Positions 37,272 through 47,760 are shown, numbered from the stretch's first letter. The stretch is DNA of 50,330 bases from Anaerolineales bacterium (GCA_021462845.1 JAJTXU010000005.1:1-50330); one strand, 5' to 3'. Made by a program: numbers and translations. Notes: generated from the letters alone by a model not told the origin.

Positions 37272-38219
37272 CTACTCCTCTTTCTTCAATAGATAGACGG
37301 GTCTGCGTTTCACTTCTTGAAAAATATACCCGACATAAACGCCAATAAAGCCTAACAATATCATGATGATTCCGCTGGCGATGAGCAGGACCGCCATCAA
37401 AGAACTCCACCCGGGGGCAATCACCTGCTCGGTATTCTTTGTAACAGACAGCCAAACCACCCAACTCAACTGCACAGCCGCCAGAGCAAAAAACACCAGC
37501 CCCGAACTCAACCCAATGTACAACGGGATCAACGAGAAGGAAAAGATCGCATCTGATGCGAGGCGGAACATTTTACCCAACGAATATTTCGAGCGCCCCG
37601 CCACGCGCGGCGGCTGGTGGTACGGCAGAATGACACTCCGAAACCCCATCCATGTGATCATGCCGCGCAGAAAACGGTGGAACTCGGGCATGGCTTTGAG
37701 CGCGTCCACCGCCTGGCGCGTCATCGCGCGAAAGTCCGCCGCGCCGGCGACCATACGCGTGCCGCTGATGGTGTTGATAAAGCGGTAGAACGTGTCCGAT
37801 GTCCATTTCTTGAAAAACGTTGGTTGCGCCTCCGCGGCGCGTTGCCCCTGCACAATATCGTACCCATGCCCGATTAACTCGATCATTTCGGCGATCAACT
37901 CCGGCGGATGCTGACCGTCGCCGTCCATGCTGATGACGATATCGCCGCTGGAGTGATCGAGCCCCGCGGTGAGCGCCGCCTGGTGACCGAAATTGCGGCT
38001 CAACGTGAACACGCTCACGCGCCGGTCAGCCTGCTTCAGCGACTGGAGCGACTCCGCCGTCCCGTCGTCTGAGCCGTCGTCTACGTAGAGGAAGCGAAAG
38101 TCGTGCGGAAGCGCATCCACCACGCCGCGAATCTGCGCGTGGACTTTCTCGATCACGCCCGCCTCATTGAAGACCGGGATGACAAGGTCAACTTTGTATT
38201 TACGTTTTTTCGTAGGCAT
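37272..38219 (-). CDS. Polyprenyl-phosphate glycosyltransferase family 2 (DPM/ArnC-like, two TMs)
   Basis: VDLVIPVFNEAGVIEKV, LYVDDGSDDGTAE, NFGHQAALTAGLDHSSGDIVISMDGDGQHPPE; C-terminal TMs. Confidence 0.92.
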   Translation of the reverse strand: MPTKKRKYKVDLVIPVFNEAGVIEKVHAQIRGVVDALPHDFRFLYVDDGSDDGTAESLQSLKQADRRVSVFTLSRNFGHQAALTAGLDHSSGDIVISMDGDGQHPPELIAEMIELIGHGYDIVQGQRAAEAQPTFFKKWTSDTFYRFINTISGTRMVAGAADFRAMTRQAVDALKAMPEFHRFLRGMITWMGFRSVILPYHQPPRVAGRSKYSLGKMFRLASDAIFSFSLIPLYIGLSSGLVFFALAAVQLSWVVWLSVTKNTEQVIAPGWSSLMAVLLIASGIIMILLGFIGVYVGYIFQEVKRRPVYLLKKEE

Positions 38220-38242
38220 CAGGACGATTCTACCCCATGAAA

Positions 38243-40270
38243 TCAATCATGCTTGCACAGAGATTCTGCCAGCAAATCACGGTCATACTCGGCGGGCGTC
38301 CCAGCGAGCGATTTTAGCCTCTGGCAGATGCTTTGATATGTCTTTTTATCCACGCGGATGAGTAATGCGATACGCTTTGCCATTTTCTGATCGCCAACAT
38401 GGATGTAGGCTTCGAGGGCGGGCAACCATTCCGATACCTCATAAGGCTGATAGCCCAGGGCAATAGCCTCATCGGCGAATTGTGCCGCGCTCGCCCAATC
38501 TTTGCGTTGGCGGGCAAGATCGGTTTGTTGGTAGAAATAACACCAATCGTGGCTGGGTTCGGCCCCAAAGATATCGCTCGGAGGAACCGCTTGCGCGCCC
38601 GAGGGGTCGATCAAGTCCGCGTCCGAAAACGGAGCGAGGCGCTGTACGTCCAGCCGTTCCTGCGCGGTAAGTTCCGCGCGCGCGCCATCGATCACATGCA
38701 GGCAGGAAAATGCCGAAGGCTGTGTCACCAGCAAAAGTTTGGCGTAATCGCGCTTCACGGTTACGGTTCCACGCACGAGCCGCTCCTCCTGCGCTCCGAG
38801 AACCGCCTCAAGCCACAGATCATCGTACATCACCTGTCCCGCGATTTTCAATTCCTGGCGCGGGTGATACACAAGGTTGATCGGACTCCACACTTCGTAC
38901 TCCTCCGCGAGCGCGTAATTGCCCGGCAAGACCAGCACGACCGTCGTTCCATCTTCGATCTGCGGCGCGCGCCATGCGAGTTGCCACATGGCATCGCTTT
39001 CCACCCGCCAAAATCTTCGATAATAATTTGCCGAGAATAATTGAGTGAGGACGCCGCTCATCAACAGCAGGCATAGAGCCGCCCAGCGTAAACGCCCTTT
39101 CAGCCCATAAAAAATAATTCCGCCCATGAACAACGCCACACCCGCCGCCGATTGATAGGTATAACGATCCCATTGGATGTCAAAAATCACATTCCGTCCC
39201 GCGAGGACGATCGGCAATGTAGTGACGAAGATGATCGCCGCGCCGAGCCATAACCAATCACGGCTGTTTTGCGGATTCTCACCCGCCTCTTCCGACGGGG
39301 AAGCCTGCCCTCGCATGAGCAAGAGGTATGCCCCTGCGAGCATCAACACGATCAACGCGAGCCCAGTTGCCATCGCGGTGATGCGCGCATCTCCCACGCT
39401 CGTGGAAAACTGGTAGAAAGGGACTCCCCATGCAAGCAGGCTGGTCTCGATCAAATCGAGGATCATTTCCACAGCGAGGTGAAGCGCGCTGGTCAACGAA
39501 AGCGGACCGAAGTTGCTCAGCACCACATCCACATTCGTGGCGCGACGCGTGCTCTCGAACAGGAACAAACGCCAAAACAGGAATGCGGCGGCGAATGTCA
39601 GGTAGGGTATGGCGGCGACGATCGTTTTTCGCAGGGACTCGCCGATCTTCAACTTTCCATCACGCTTCAATACATACCAGATCAAAATGAGCCGCACCGC
39701 TTCGATACCGATCAACGCTTCGTAGATGAAAATGCTGAGGGCGGCGAGCAAGATCGAGGCGGCAACGAGCATCGTTTTACGGAAGACGGAAGCGCCTTTC
39801 AGCGCCAGAACTGTGCACGCCAACGACGCCATTGCCGCGCCGTATGCCAGCAACAAATTCTTGAAGGTGGCGGCATTCGGTTGTTGATAAAAGCCCGGAT
39901 ACACCACAAACAGCAACGCGATCAGGGTGGTCTCGATCTTCCGTTCTTTCCAAACCGTTCGCAATAACCAGAGGAAAGCCAGCGCGCTGAACACCTTGAT
40001 AATCAGCGCGTACACGTGCCAGTTCAATGGAGAATTGCCCAGCAGGTTGTAATCCAGCGCGTAGAGCCAGCCAATGAACGGGCGGTCTCCCTGAAAGAGG
40101 CTCATGATTCCTTCCGCCCCGCGCGCTTGCGCCGTCCAGATCAGGTACCAATCGTCACGATAAAAACCGAGCGAAGGGATGAGTGGACCGTACGTTAGCA
40201 GGGTAACGATCACCACAAGAGCGGCTGAAAGCCAGCCTTCCAAGCGGGGGGGAATCCTCGGGAACTTCAT
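38243..40270 (-). CDS. Large polytopic membrane protein, probable GT-C-like glycosyltransferase
   Basis: 675 aa, many TMs, N-terminal GFYRDDWYLIWTAQARG acidic motif in first loop typical of GT-C folds. Confidence 0.6.
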   Translation of the reverse strand: MKFPRIPPRLEGWLSAALVVIVTLLTYGPLIPSLGFYRDDWYLIWTAQARGAEGIMSLFQGDRPFIGWLYALDYNLLGNSPLNWHVYALIIKVFSALAFLWLLRTVWKERKIETTLIALLFVVYPGFYQQPNAATFKNLLLAYGAAMASLACTVLALKGASVFRKTMLVAASILLAALSIFIYEALIGIEAVRLILIWYVLKRDGKLKIGESLRKTIVAAIPYLTFAAAFLFWRLFLFESTRRATNVDVVLSNFGPLSLTSALHLAVEMILDLIETSLLAWGVPFYQFSTSVGDARITAMATGLALIVLMLAGAYLLLMRGQASPSEEAGENPQNSRDWLWLGAAIIFVTTLPIVLAGRNVIFDIQWDRYTYQSAAGVALFMGGIIFYGLKGRLRWAALCLLLMSGVLTQLFSANYYRRFWRVESDAMWQLAWRAPQIEDGTTVVLVLPGNYALAEEYEVWSPINLVYHPRQELKIAGQVMYDDLWLEAVLGAQEERLVRGTVTVKRDYAKLLLVTQPSAFSCLHVIDGARAELTAQERLDVQRLAPFSDADLIDPSGAQAVPPSDIFGAEPSHDWCYFYQQTDLARQRKDWASAAQFADEAIALGYQPYEVSEWLPALEAYIHVGDQKMAKRIALLIRVDKKTYQSICQRLKSLAGTPAEYDRDLLAESLCKHD

Positions 40271-40289
40271 TTCTATCTATTCTCCTCGA

Positions 40290-41231
40290 TCAAGCCAGAA
40301 ATTTCAAAATCAGGTTGGTCAATCTCTCTGCCCTATCATAGTCAAAATGATGGTCGTTGAACAGATTGACCGCCTCCCCCGCCAGCACGTCTGCCACCGG
40401 CGCGCGCTCACCGGACATAATTCCCGCCAGCGAGGCGTAATGCGAACTGGCGAACAAGCCGTCGGCAAAAATCGCGTCCATGATCTTTTTCTTGTTCTTC
40501 ACACGGATGTTGAACCGCCACGTTTGATATTGCGGCTGTAATTGTAACTCCATTGGTAAACGGGCTGAATACACCGCGTTCAATCTTCTTTTGTGTTGTA
40601 ACGACAATTCCAACGCGATCTCGACCATACGGCGATAGTCCTTCCAGTCGGGCAGGTCTCCTTCCGTCTGCAACCAATTGCTGTCGTGATAGTCAAATCG
40701 GGCGCGGCGTTGAATGGCGGCTTTGTAGTCCCTTTCGAGTTCCTCGTGATGCGCGGGATCGAATTTCAACCGCGTGAGTTCGCACTTCACGTTATCTTTC
40801 ATGAACGCATACCCGCCAAGATGCAGATCAACGGTCTTGGCATAGCCCGTGCTGAACAAGGTCAAATCGGCGGAAGAATTCACATCGAAAGAGGGGATGC
40901 ACAAACAACGGTCATCCACGATCAACATTTCGGGGTTCAGCGACTTCGCCCGCGCGAAAAAATCGTCAGGCGTGGACTCTTCCCCGTACGTGTGCGCATA
41001 TAACAAGCCGCCTACATCCCGCCTCTTTATCCGCGCCTCCGCCTGACCCAAATCCATGTGCAGGGACTCTGGCGAAATGTCCACAAACTCAAACGAGACA
41101 CGCGCTTTCATAAATGTGATCGGCACAATGGGGCAAATATTTGCAGGCAGGAGCCACGGCTTTGCCTGATTCTGACTCGCCAGCAAATGATAGAGGATCG
41201 CAGAAGCGCGCGGGGCGAGGATGGTCTTCAT
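40290..41231 (-). CDS. DegT/DnrJ/EryC1-like PLP-fold protein
   Basis: LLPANICPIVPITFMKARVSFEFVDI, MLIVDDRCLCIPSF, LTLFSTGYAKTVDLHLGGYAF with candidate PLP lysine. Confidence 0.6.
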   Translation of the reverse strand: MKTILAPRASAILYHLLASQNQAKPWLLPANICPIVPITFMKARVSFEFVDISPESLHMDLGQAEARIKRRDVGGLLYAHTYGEESTPDDFFARAKSLNPEMLIVDDRCLCIPSFDVNSSADLTLFSTGYAKTVDLHLGGYAFMKDNVKCELTRLKFDPAHHEELERDYKAAIQRRARFDYHDSNWLQTEGDLPDWKDYRRMVEIALELSLQHKRRLNAVYSARLPMELQLQPQYQTWRFNIRVKNKKKIMDAIFADGLFASSHYASLAGIMSGERAPVADVLAGEAVNLFNDHHFDYDRAERLTNLILKFLA

Positions 41232-41251
41232 GTCGCAAACACGTCACAAAA

Positions 41252-41317
41252 AGCGGACGTTAGAGAACGTCCGCTACACAATAACAAGTTGCGTAGCGCG
41301 CGCTCTCTAGCGCGCGC
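41252..41317. repeat. Double palindrome element with shared TAGAG core
   Basis: AGCGGACGTT-agag-AACGTCCGCT and GCGCGCGCT-ctct-AGCGCGCGC; linker stem CGCTACACAA/TTGCGTAGCG. Confidence 0.85.
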
Positions 41318-41326
41318 AAAAAATTC

Positions 41327-41962
41327 TTACACAACTTTCCTCACCAGTATCGTGAAATCGTACAACCCGTAATCGTGGAGCAATGCCACGTTGCGCGAGA
41401 AATTGCGTTTGCAAAAATCGAAAAAGAAGAGCGGGTCGCCGTAAAAGAGGTCCGGGCGCTGAGCCATGCGGTCGGCGTCGGAATATTTTGTGAGCATGTT
41501 GAAGGCGAATCCCTTCGAACAGAGCGCGTTCATGCGCCCGAGGGTCGCGCAGGCAAAGTTCTGCCAGTTGTCATACGATTCTTCCAATTTGATATTGAAG
41601 ATCGCGCCCGCCAGCAAATAATCCACCATCGGAACCTCGCTCTCGTTCGTGGTGAAATGAGCGTTGGGAAAATCCTTGTGCGATTCGCGTCCAGCCACAA
41701 CCATCTTTTCAAGCAGGTCAATACCGTAATATTCGAATGCCCAGTCTTTACTCCGCAAGAAATCGAACATTCCTCCATAGCCGCTTCCATAATCAATGAC
41801 AGAAAACGGTTGCGAGGCGTCGACAACCTTCACAAGTTGTTCGAAGCGAAGCGCCTGCGATTCGGGCCCGTTGTAATCCACGCCTTTGGGCGTCGCGCCG
41901 AACTCTTCGAGTTTCTCGACAAAGTATTCGCCTAGTTTTTTCTGGGTTTCATCCATGCTCAT
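41327..41962 (-). CDS. Class I SAM-dependent methyltransferase
   Basis: FSVIDYGSGYGGMFDFLRSKDWAFEYYGIDLLEKMVVAGRE; start chosen at MSMDETQKKL. Confidence 0.82.
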   Translation of the reverse strand: MSMDETQKKLGEYFVEKLEEFGATPKGVDYNGPESQALRFEQLVKVVDASQPFSVIDYGSGYGGMFDFLRSKDWAFEYYGIDLLEKMVVAGRESHKDFPNAHFTTNESEVPMVDYLLAGAIFNIKLEESYDNWQNFACATLGRMNALCSKGFAFNMLTKYSDADRMAQRPDLFYGDPLFFFDFCKRNFSRNVALLHDYGLYDFTILVRKVV

Positions 41963-42665
41963 ATTCTTGTTCCTTTTGCTTCTCAAAAAAATCGCCCGCT
42001 TTACTTCCTGTCATGAACAACAAATCCAGAATGGAAACATACGGGTCATAGGGCGGATGCATCTGCGGGTATTCGGGGTAGGTATAGTCCATGTATTCGA
42101 ATGTGATCCCCGCCGCGTCGAATTTTTCAGGCTCCATGTAGGAACTCGCCGAGGGACCGCAGAGGTAATGCGTCGCGCCGACCTGTTTCAGCACGTTGAT
42201 CACGCGATCGGTTTTTTGTCCTTCGATATTCGATAACTCAGAGGAGCGCATGAACCTAGTAGAGGCCAATCCCAGTTCACGCGCGAGGCGGATCGAAGCC
42301 TCAATCGTGAAATCGGCGAGGAATTCGTCGCGGCGTTGATACAGTTCGTCTAGCAGAGGCAGGTATCCCTTGTAGTGAGGCGCTTTGGAGTAGGAAATCG
42401 TCAAGGTCTTGAAATGACTCTTCGCCCAGGGCTTGGACCAGTCGATGCGAACATCCTTGATCGGCACGCCTTGCGTAACGCCCTTTGAGTTGACCGGGAT
42501 GGTCAGCCATTGTTTGCCCTGATGCGTTTTGATCTGGTTGCGGTTGCGCCAGCCGTGTTTATCGTATTGAATATCGTCGTAAAAGATGAACAAGTCCGCG
42601 CGGCGGACCTGGTCAAAGTATCCTCGCCATGGGATGTATGAAGGTTGTAATATGACTACGTTCAT
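41949..42665 (-). CDS. WbqC family protein
   Basis: MNVVILQPSYIPWRGYFDQVRRADLFIFYDDIQYDKHGWRNRNQIKTHQGKQWLTIPV. Confidence 0.93.
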   Translation of the reverse strand: MNVVILQPSYIPWRGYFDQVRRADLFIFYDDIQYDKHGWRNRNQIKTHQGKQWLTIPVNSKGVTQGVPIKDVRIDWSKPWAKSHFKTLTISYSKAPHYKGYLPLLDELYQRRDEFLADFTIEASIRLARELGLASTRFMRSSELSNIEGQKTDRVINVLKQVGATHYLCGPSASSYMEPEKFDAAGITFEYMDYTYPEYPQMHPPYDPYVSILDLLFMTGSKAGDFFEKQKEQEYEHG

Positions 42666-43576
42666 TTGCCCGCCAGTTCGGAAATAATATAGGTGGGACG
42701 ATCCATACTGCGGTCGAACATGCGCGCCAGATATTCGCCGAAGATGCCCAGCGCGAACAGCTGCGCGCCGCTGAACAACGCGATGATGGAGGCGAGAAAT
42801 GGAAAGCCCGGGATACCGCCCTCCATAAACGAAATAATGACCACATAGAGAAACACGCCCAGCCCAAACACGGTCATCAAAAATCCGATCCAACTTGCCA
42901 GACGCAGGGGCGTGGTGCTATACCCCGTGAGGATCAACAGCGCGGCTTTCACCAACGCGGAAAATTTATAGTTCGAGCGTTCCTCGGGTTTTTCGATCTC
43001 AACAAGAACAGACGTAAAACGCGGCGTTCCCCACGAGAGCAACACGTCGATGATCAGGGTAGGGCTTTGAAAATTTTCGAAGGCGTTGCGCAACTCGGTG
43101 CGGAAAGCGCGAAACGCGGAAATATGTTTCACCGATGGAACACCCATTACACGCGCCAGAATATTCTTGATGTTCGCGGTTAGCGCGTTGCGCAAGAATC
43201 CCTGCGGCAATTTCTTCGGCGCGCCGTAGACCACGTCGAATCCGTTTTCGAGTTCAGCCAACAAAACGGGAATTTCTTCTGGCGGATGTTGCAGGTCTTG
43301 ATCCATCGTGACCGTAATTTCATATTGCGCGGCACGCACGCCGCAAAGCGTGGCGTTGTGCTGTCCGTAATTTCGCATCAAACGGATGCCCCTCACCCAC
43401 TTGTATTTGCTCGCCAAGTTTTGAATCACAGCCCAACTATTGTCGGGACTGCCATCGTTGACGAGCAGGACTTCATATTTTTTTGAAAATTTAGACAACG
43501 ACTTCGCCAAACGTTCGACAAGCGGTTCGATCAACGCTTCGCCGCGATAGACGGGGACGACAATGGAAATATTCAT
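42662..43576 (-). CDS. Glycosyltransferase family 2 (GtrB-like, two C-terminal TMs)
   Basis: ISIVVPVYRGEALIEPLVERL, LLVNDGSPDNSW, YGQHNATLCGVRAAQYEITVTMDQDLQHPPEEIP. Confidence 0.93.
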   Translation of the reverse strand: MNISIVVPVYRGEALIEPLVERLAKSLSKFSKKYEVLLVNDGSPDNSWAVIQNLASKYKWVRGIRLMRNYGQHNATLCGVRAAQYEITVTMDQDLQHPPEEIPVLLAELENGFDVVYGAPKKLPQGFLRNALTANIKNILARVMGVPSVKHISAFRAFRTELRNAFENFQSPTLIIDVLLSWGTPRFTSVLVEIEKPEERSNYKFSALVKAALLILTGYSTTPLRLASWIGFLMTVFGLGVFLYVVIISFMEGGIPGFPFLASIIALFSGAQLFALGIFGEYLARMFDRSMDRPTYIISELAGK

Positions 43577-43617
43577 CGGGACGCTATTCTACCACTCGCC
43601 TTATCCTTCGGCTCGCC

Positions 43618-45309
43618 TCACAAGCGGACCTCGTGCCTGTCTGCCAGAATGGTGAGCGCGCGCGCGGCTTCGGCTTTTTTCTGCTCGCCGTCCCAGCCGA
43701 GGATGTCGCCCAACGTGTGCGTGAGTTCGAGGATCATCTCGCGCGTTAACCGTCCCAGCATGGCGAGCATGGATCGCCGTAACAGGAAATCGTCGAGGTG
43801 AATGATCTTTTCATGTTGAACGAGGTAGGCGACCTCACGAAACGAATAATCGGGCAGAGACTCGAGCGCGGAGTCTGTGCCGCTGTTGATGTAGGTGGCG
43901 ATGGCTTCGGCGCGAGTGCCGTATCGCTCGAATAGATGTTTCAGCCGCTCTTGCGAAACGCCTGTCCATGCGAAGAGACTTCCCATTTGACGATTCGGCT
44001 CTTCGACATCGCGCGCATATCCGCGTCCGCCGCCGATGGGCAGGGAGCGCGTGTCGCGCTTGCGCGTGAGTCCGAGGTAGGCGAGCGCTTTATCAGCCGC
44101 TTGTTCGCCGAACGCGCGGAAGGATGTCCATTTGCCGCCGACGAGGGAGAAGACTGGGAAGGTGAGATTCGTCCAGTCGCCGCTGAGGACTTCGATGGTG
44201 TGATCGCGCGAAATTTGGCTGACCGTCTTCGCCGTCGAGCGCGGGAGCGGACGAACGCCGGAGAATCGAAAAACGATGCGCTGGCGAGTCAGGTTGAGAT
44301 CCGGGAAGACTCGGCTCGTCATCCGCAAAAAATAATCCACTTCGTCATCCGTGCAACGCGCTTCTTCGGGATTCTCGATGGGGATGTCGGACGTGCCGAT
44401 GAGGACTTTGTCGAACAGCGGAAAGATCAACACGATGCGACCGTCGTCGTTCTCGAAGAAAAATTCGTGATCGCCGATCGTCGCGCGGAGTTCGGGATGA
44501 TCCACCACGATGTGCGAACCTTTCGCGCCGCCGATGAAATTTGTGGACACGCCGAGTTTTTTGTTGGTCGAGTCGATCCACGCGCCCGCCGCGTTGATCA
44601 CGAGTTTCGGGCGCACGTCATACGTTTCATCGGTGAGTTCATCGCGCAGGATGATCGTATTTTCCGCGCCGCCCACCATGCTGACGTAATTGAGAGCGCG
44701 CGCGTTCGGGTTTTCAGATTCGGCGTCGAGGATCAATTCGATGCCGAGGCGTTCGGGGTTTGTGATCGCGCCGTCGTAATACACCGCCGTGTTGACGATG
44801 TTCGGGTTTAGCAGATTCCAATTAGCAAGCGATTTTTTGCGCGACAAAAATTTATGACGAGGAACCGCGCGTCCTTTGCCGGTGAAGGCGTCGTAGAACA
44901 TCAAGCCGATCTTGATGACGAGCGAGCCGCGTTCGCTGGGCTTATCTAACATGCCGAAAAATTTCAGCGGCGCGTTGAGCAGACCTGAGAATCTTTTGAA
45001 AATGGGAATGGCGGTTGGAAGCGGTTTGACGATGTGCGGCGCGTTCTGCAACATGAGGTTGCGTTCGCGCACAGCCTCGCGCACAAGACGGAACTCCCCG
45101 TTTTCGAGATACCGAATCCCGCCGTGCGCCATGTGCGAAGAGGCAGACGATGCGCCCGAACAAAAATCGCCGCGCTCGACGAGCAGAACATCCACGCCGT
45201 TGATGGCGAGGTCGCGGAACGCGCTAATACCGTTGATGCCTCCGCCGACGATGAGGACGGAGGGGTTGGGGTTCTTTTTGAGGGCGGCGAGAGTTTCGGA
45301 ACGGTTCAT
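43618..45309 (-). CDS. glpD: Glycerol-3-phosphate dehydrogenase
   Basis: SVLIVGGGINGISAFRDLAINGVDVLLVERGDFCSGASSASSHMAHGGIRYLENGEFRLVREAVRER. Confidence 0.93.
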   Translation of the reverse strand: MNRSETLAALKKNPNPSVLIVGGGINGISAFRDLAINGVDVLLVERGDFCSGASSASSHMAHGGIRYLENGEFRLVREAVRERNLMLQNAPHIVKPLPTAIPIFKRFSGLLNAPLKFFGMLDKPSERGSLVIKIGLMFYDAFTGKGRAVPRHKFLSRKKSLANWNLLNPNIVNTAVYYDGAITNPERLGIELILDAESENPNARALNYVSMVGGAENTIILRDELTDETYDVRPKLVINAAGAWIDSTNKKLGVSTNFIGGAKGSHIVVDHPELRATIGDHEFFFENDDGRIVLIFPLFDKVLIGTSDIPIENPEEARCTDDEVDYFLRMTSRVFPDLNLTRQRIVFRFSGVRPLPRSTAKTVSQISRDHTIEVLSGDWTNLTFPVFSLVGGKWTSFRAFGEQAADKALAYLGLTRKRDTRSLPIGGGRGYARDVEEPNRQMGSLFAWTGVSQERLKHLFERYGTRAEAIATYINSGTDSALESLPDYSFREVAYLVQHEKIIHLDDFLLRRSMLAMLGRLTREMILELTHTLGDILGWDGEQKKAEAARALTILADRHEVRL

Positions 45310-45318
45310 TCGATTCTA

Positions 45319-45395
45319 AACACAAAGGACACGAAGTACACAAAGTTTTTAATTCAACACAAAGAATCCTTCGTGACCTTTGTGTCCTTCGTGTT
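45319..45395. repeat. 9-nt-periodic hairpin between glpK and glpD
   Basis: AACACAAAG GACACGAAG TACACAAAG ... inverted as CTTTGTGTCCTTCGTGTT. Confidence 0.75.
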
Positions 45396-45400
45396 AAAAA

Positions 45401-46909
45401 TTATTCCATCCAGTTAAAAGTTCGTGTCACCGCTTTCTTCCAGCCCGAGTATAACTTCTTTCGTCCTTTCGAGTCCATTGATGGATTCCATTCTTTATCT
45501 TTGCCCCAGTTGTTTTTCAATTCGTCGAAATCCTTCCAAAAGCCGACAGCGAGTCCTGCTGCGTATGCCGCGCCCAGCGAGGTGGTCTCTGCCACTTTCG
45601 GTCGCACGACAGGCGCGTTCAACATATCCGATTGAAATTGCATGAGCAATTCATTGAAGACCATGCCGCCGTCCACTTTGAGCGCGGATAATTTCACGCC
45701 CGAATCTTTTTCCATCGCGTCTAATACTTCGCGCGTTTGATAGGCTGTCGCTTCGAGCGCGGCGCGGGCGATGTGTCCCTTGTTGACGTAGCGCGTCATC
45801 CCGACGATCACGCCTCGAGCGTCGGATTTCCAATACGGAGCATAGAGTCCGCTGAACGCGGGGACGAAATAGATCCCGCCGTTATCCTCAACGGACTTCG
45901 CCAACGCTTCCACCTCAGGGGATGCCTGAATCAACCCTAGGTTATCTCTCAGCCATTGAACCAACGCGCCCGCGATCGCAATTGAACCTTCGAGCGCATA
46001 CACGGCTTTTTGATTTCCGATCTTGTATCCCAGCGTGGTGAGCAACCCCGCTTTGCTTTGCACGGGCTTCTCGCCTGTGTTCATCAACATAAAACAACCC
46101 GTGCCATACGTGTTTTTCGCTTCGCCCGCTCTGAAACACGTCTGCCCGAACAACGCGGCTTGCTGGTCGCCGAGGTCGCCTGCGATGGGGACGCTCTTGC
46201 TGCCGTCCCCGGCGGCGAGGACGCCGCCTCGAGCATTAACATAACCATAAATTTCCGACGACGATTTGATCGTCGGCAACATCGCGCGTGGAATGCCCAT
46301 CGCCTTGAGAATCTCCTCGTCCCAATCCAACGATTTGAGATTCATCAGCATCGTGCGTGAGGCATTCGTCACATCGGTGACATGTTGACCTGTGAGATTC
46401 CAGATCAGCCATGTGTCAATCGTTCCAAACAACAAATCCCCTCTTTTAGCTTTCTCTTTCACGCCTTGCACATTGTCAAGAATCCATTTTATTTTTGGGC
46501 CCGAAAAATAGGTGGCAAGCGGTAAACCCGTTTTCTTTCTAAAGCGGTTCTGCCCGCCTACCTTTGCGAGTTTCGCGCAAATCGCATCCGTCCGTGTGTC
46601 TTGCCAGACGATGGCGTTGTAGACGGGCTTGCCGGTGTGTTTGTCCCACACAACCGTCGTCTCGCGTTGGTTTGTGATCCCGATCGCGGCAATGTCTGCC
46701 GACTGGAGGTGTGCGGACTTAAGTCCGCGCTCCGTTACCTCAAGCGTATTCTCCCAAATCTCCAGCGGATCATGCTCCACCCAGCCGGGTTTCGGAAAAA
46801 TTTGTTTGTGTTCTTTTTGGGCAACAGAAATTACATTCCCACCATGATCGAAAACAATGAAACGCGTACTTGTCGTCCCTTGATCAATCGCCGCGACGTA
46901 TTTTGCCAT
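45401..46909 (-). CDS. glpK: Glycerol kinase
   Basis: [94 protein letters not shown]. Confidence 0.97.
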   Translation of the reverse strand: MAKYVAAIDQGTTSTRFIVFDHGGNVISVAQKEHKQIFPKPGWVEHDPLEIWENTLEVTERGLKSAHLQSADIAAIGITNQRETTVVWDKHTGKPVYNAIVWQDTRTDAICAKLAKVGGQNRFRKKTGLPLATYFSGPKIKWILDNVQGVKEKAKRGDLLFGTIDTWLIWNLTGQHVTDVTNASRTMLMNLKSLDWDEEILKAMGIPRAMLPTIKSSSEIYGYVNARGGVLAAGDGSKSVPIAGDLGDQQAALFGQTCFRAGEAKNTYGTGCFMLMNTGEKPVQSKAGLLTTLGYKIGNQKAVYALEGSIAIAGALVQWLRDNLGLIQASPEVEALAKSVEDNGGIYFVPAFSGLYAPYWKSDARGVIVGMTRYVNKGHIARAALEATAYQTREVLDAMEKDSGVKLSALKVDGGMVFNELLMQFQSDMLNAPVVRPKVAETTSLGAAYAAGLAVGFWKDFDELKNNWGKDKEWNPSMDSKGRKKLYSGWKKAVTRTFNWME

Positions 46910-46929
46910 GAGAAACCTCTGCCCCATTG

Positions 46930-46964
46930 TAAAACAAAAGTCCCCGCGAAAACCATCGGGGACT
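46930..46964 (-). terminator. Terminator downstream of glpF
   Basis: AGTCCCCG-loop-CGGGGACT, followed by TTTTGTTTT on the minus strand. Confidence 0.8.
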
Positions 46965-46986
46965 CTCTTCTTTCCATTTTCCTCTT

Positions 46987-47760
46987 TTATTTCTTCTTCG
47001 GCGGCATCTTTGCGGCTTCCACTTCACCGCTATTCAAAAACTTGAACACCCCCACCGCCAGCGCCGACCCCAGCAACGGACCAATAAAGTACACCACATA
47101 AAAGATCCAATTTGCAAGATCAGGATTCTCCAGATCGATGGAGGTTGAAAAGATCGCGGGACCGAACGAACGCGCCGGGTTGAGCGAGGCGCCGCTCATC
47201 GGTCCGCCGGCGAGGATGGCAAACGTCACCGTGAGACCGATCGCCAGGCCGGCAAACGCGCCCGCCTTGCCCGCCACCATTCCATGCAACACCATGTTGA
47301 CGAGGAAGAAGGTCAACACTGCTTCGACCGCCATGGCAATGAACGGCGAAGGGCTGGTCAGCAAACCAATCGTCGCGCCTTCTTGAATGCCGTTCACGCC
47401 GATATTCCCCACAAACAGATTCAGCGACCACGCCGCAATCGCCGCGCCGAGAAATTGTGCCGCCCAGTAATACACCGCATCGCTCCACTTAACCGTGCCA
47501 TTGAGCGCCAAGCCAAACGTGACGGCGGGGTTGAAATGCGCGCCTGAGATGTGACCATACGCGTACACAAACGTTGCGATCACCAGCCCGTGCGCCAGCG
47601 CGACCCCAACCAAACCGCCAAAGCCAGAAACTGCCGCGCCTGCGCCGATGAACACCAACGCGAACGTGCCGATCCATTCAGCCACAAACACCTTTGCATT
47701 GAACATGCTTCCTCCAAAGATTGATTTGAACATAAAACCCCTCGCGGGATGATGAGTCAC
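46987..47760 (-). CDS. glpF: MIP/aquaporin family protein, likely glycerol facilitator
   Basis: [15 protein letters not shown] and [17 protein letters not shown] boxes; adjacent to glpK and glpD. Start may be internal ([11 protein letters not shown]). Confidence 0.92.
   Translation of the reverse strand: MTHHPARGFMFKSIFGGSMFNAKVFVAEWIGTFALVFIGAGAAVSGFGGLVGVALAHGLVIATFVYAYGHISGAHFNPAVTFGLALNGTVKWSDAVYYWAAQFLGAAIAAWSLNLFVGNIGVNGIQEGATIGLLTSPSPFIAMAVEAVLTFFLVNMVLHGMVAGKAGAFAGLAIGLTVTFAILAGGPMSGASLNPARSFGPAIFSTSIDLENPDLANWIFYVVYFIGPLLGSALAVGVFKFLNSGEVEAAKMPPKKK

Noticed and set aside
46713-46728. glpK palindrome as a clear in-frame insertion
   Set aside because: Region length equals E. coli GlpK between EHDP and AAIGIT; kept only as a palindrome observation.
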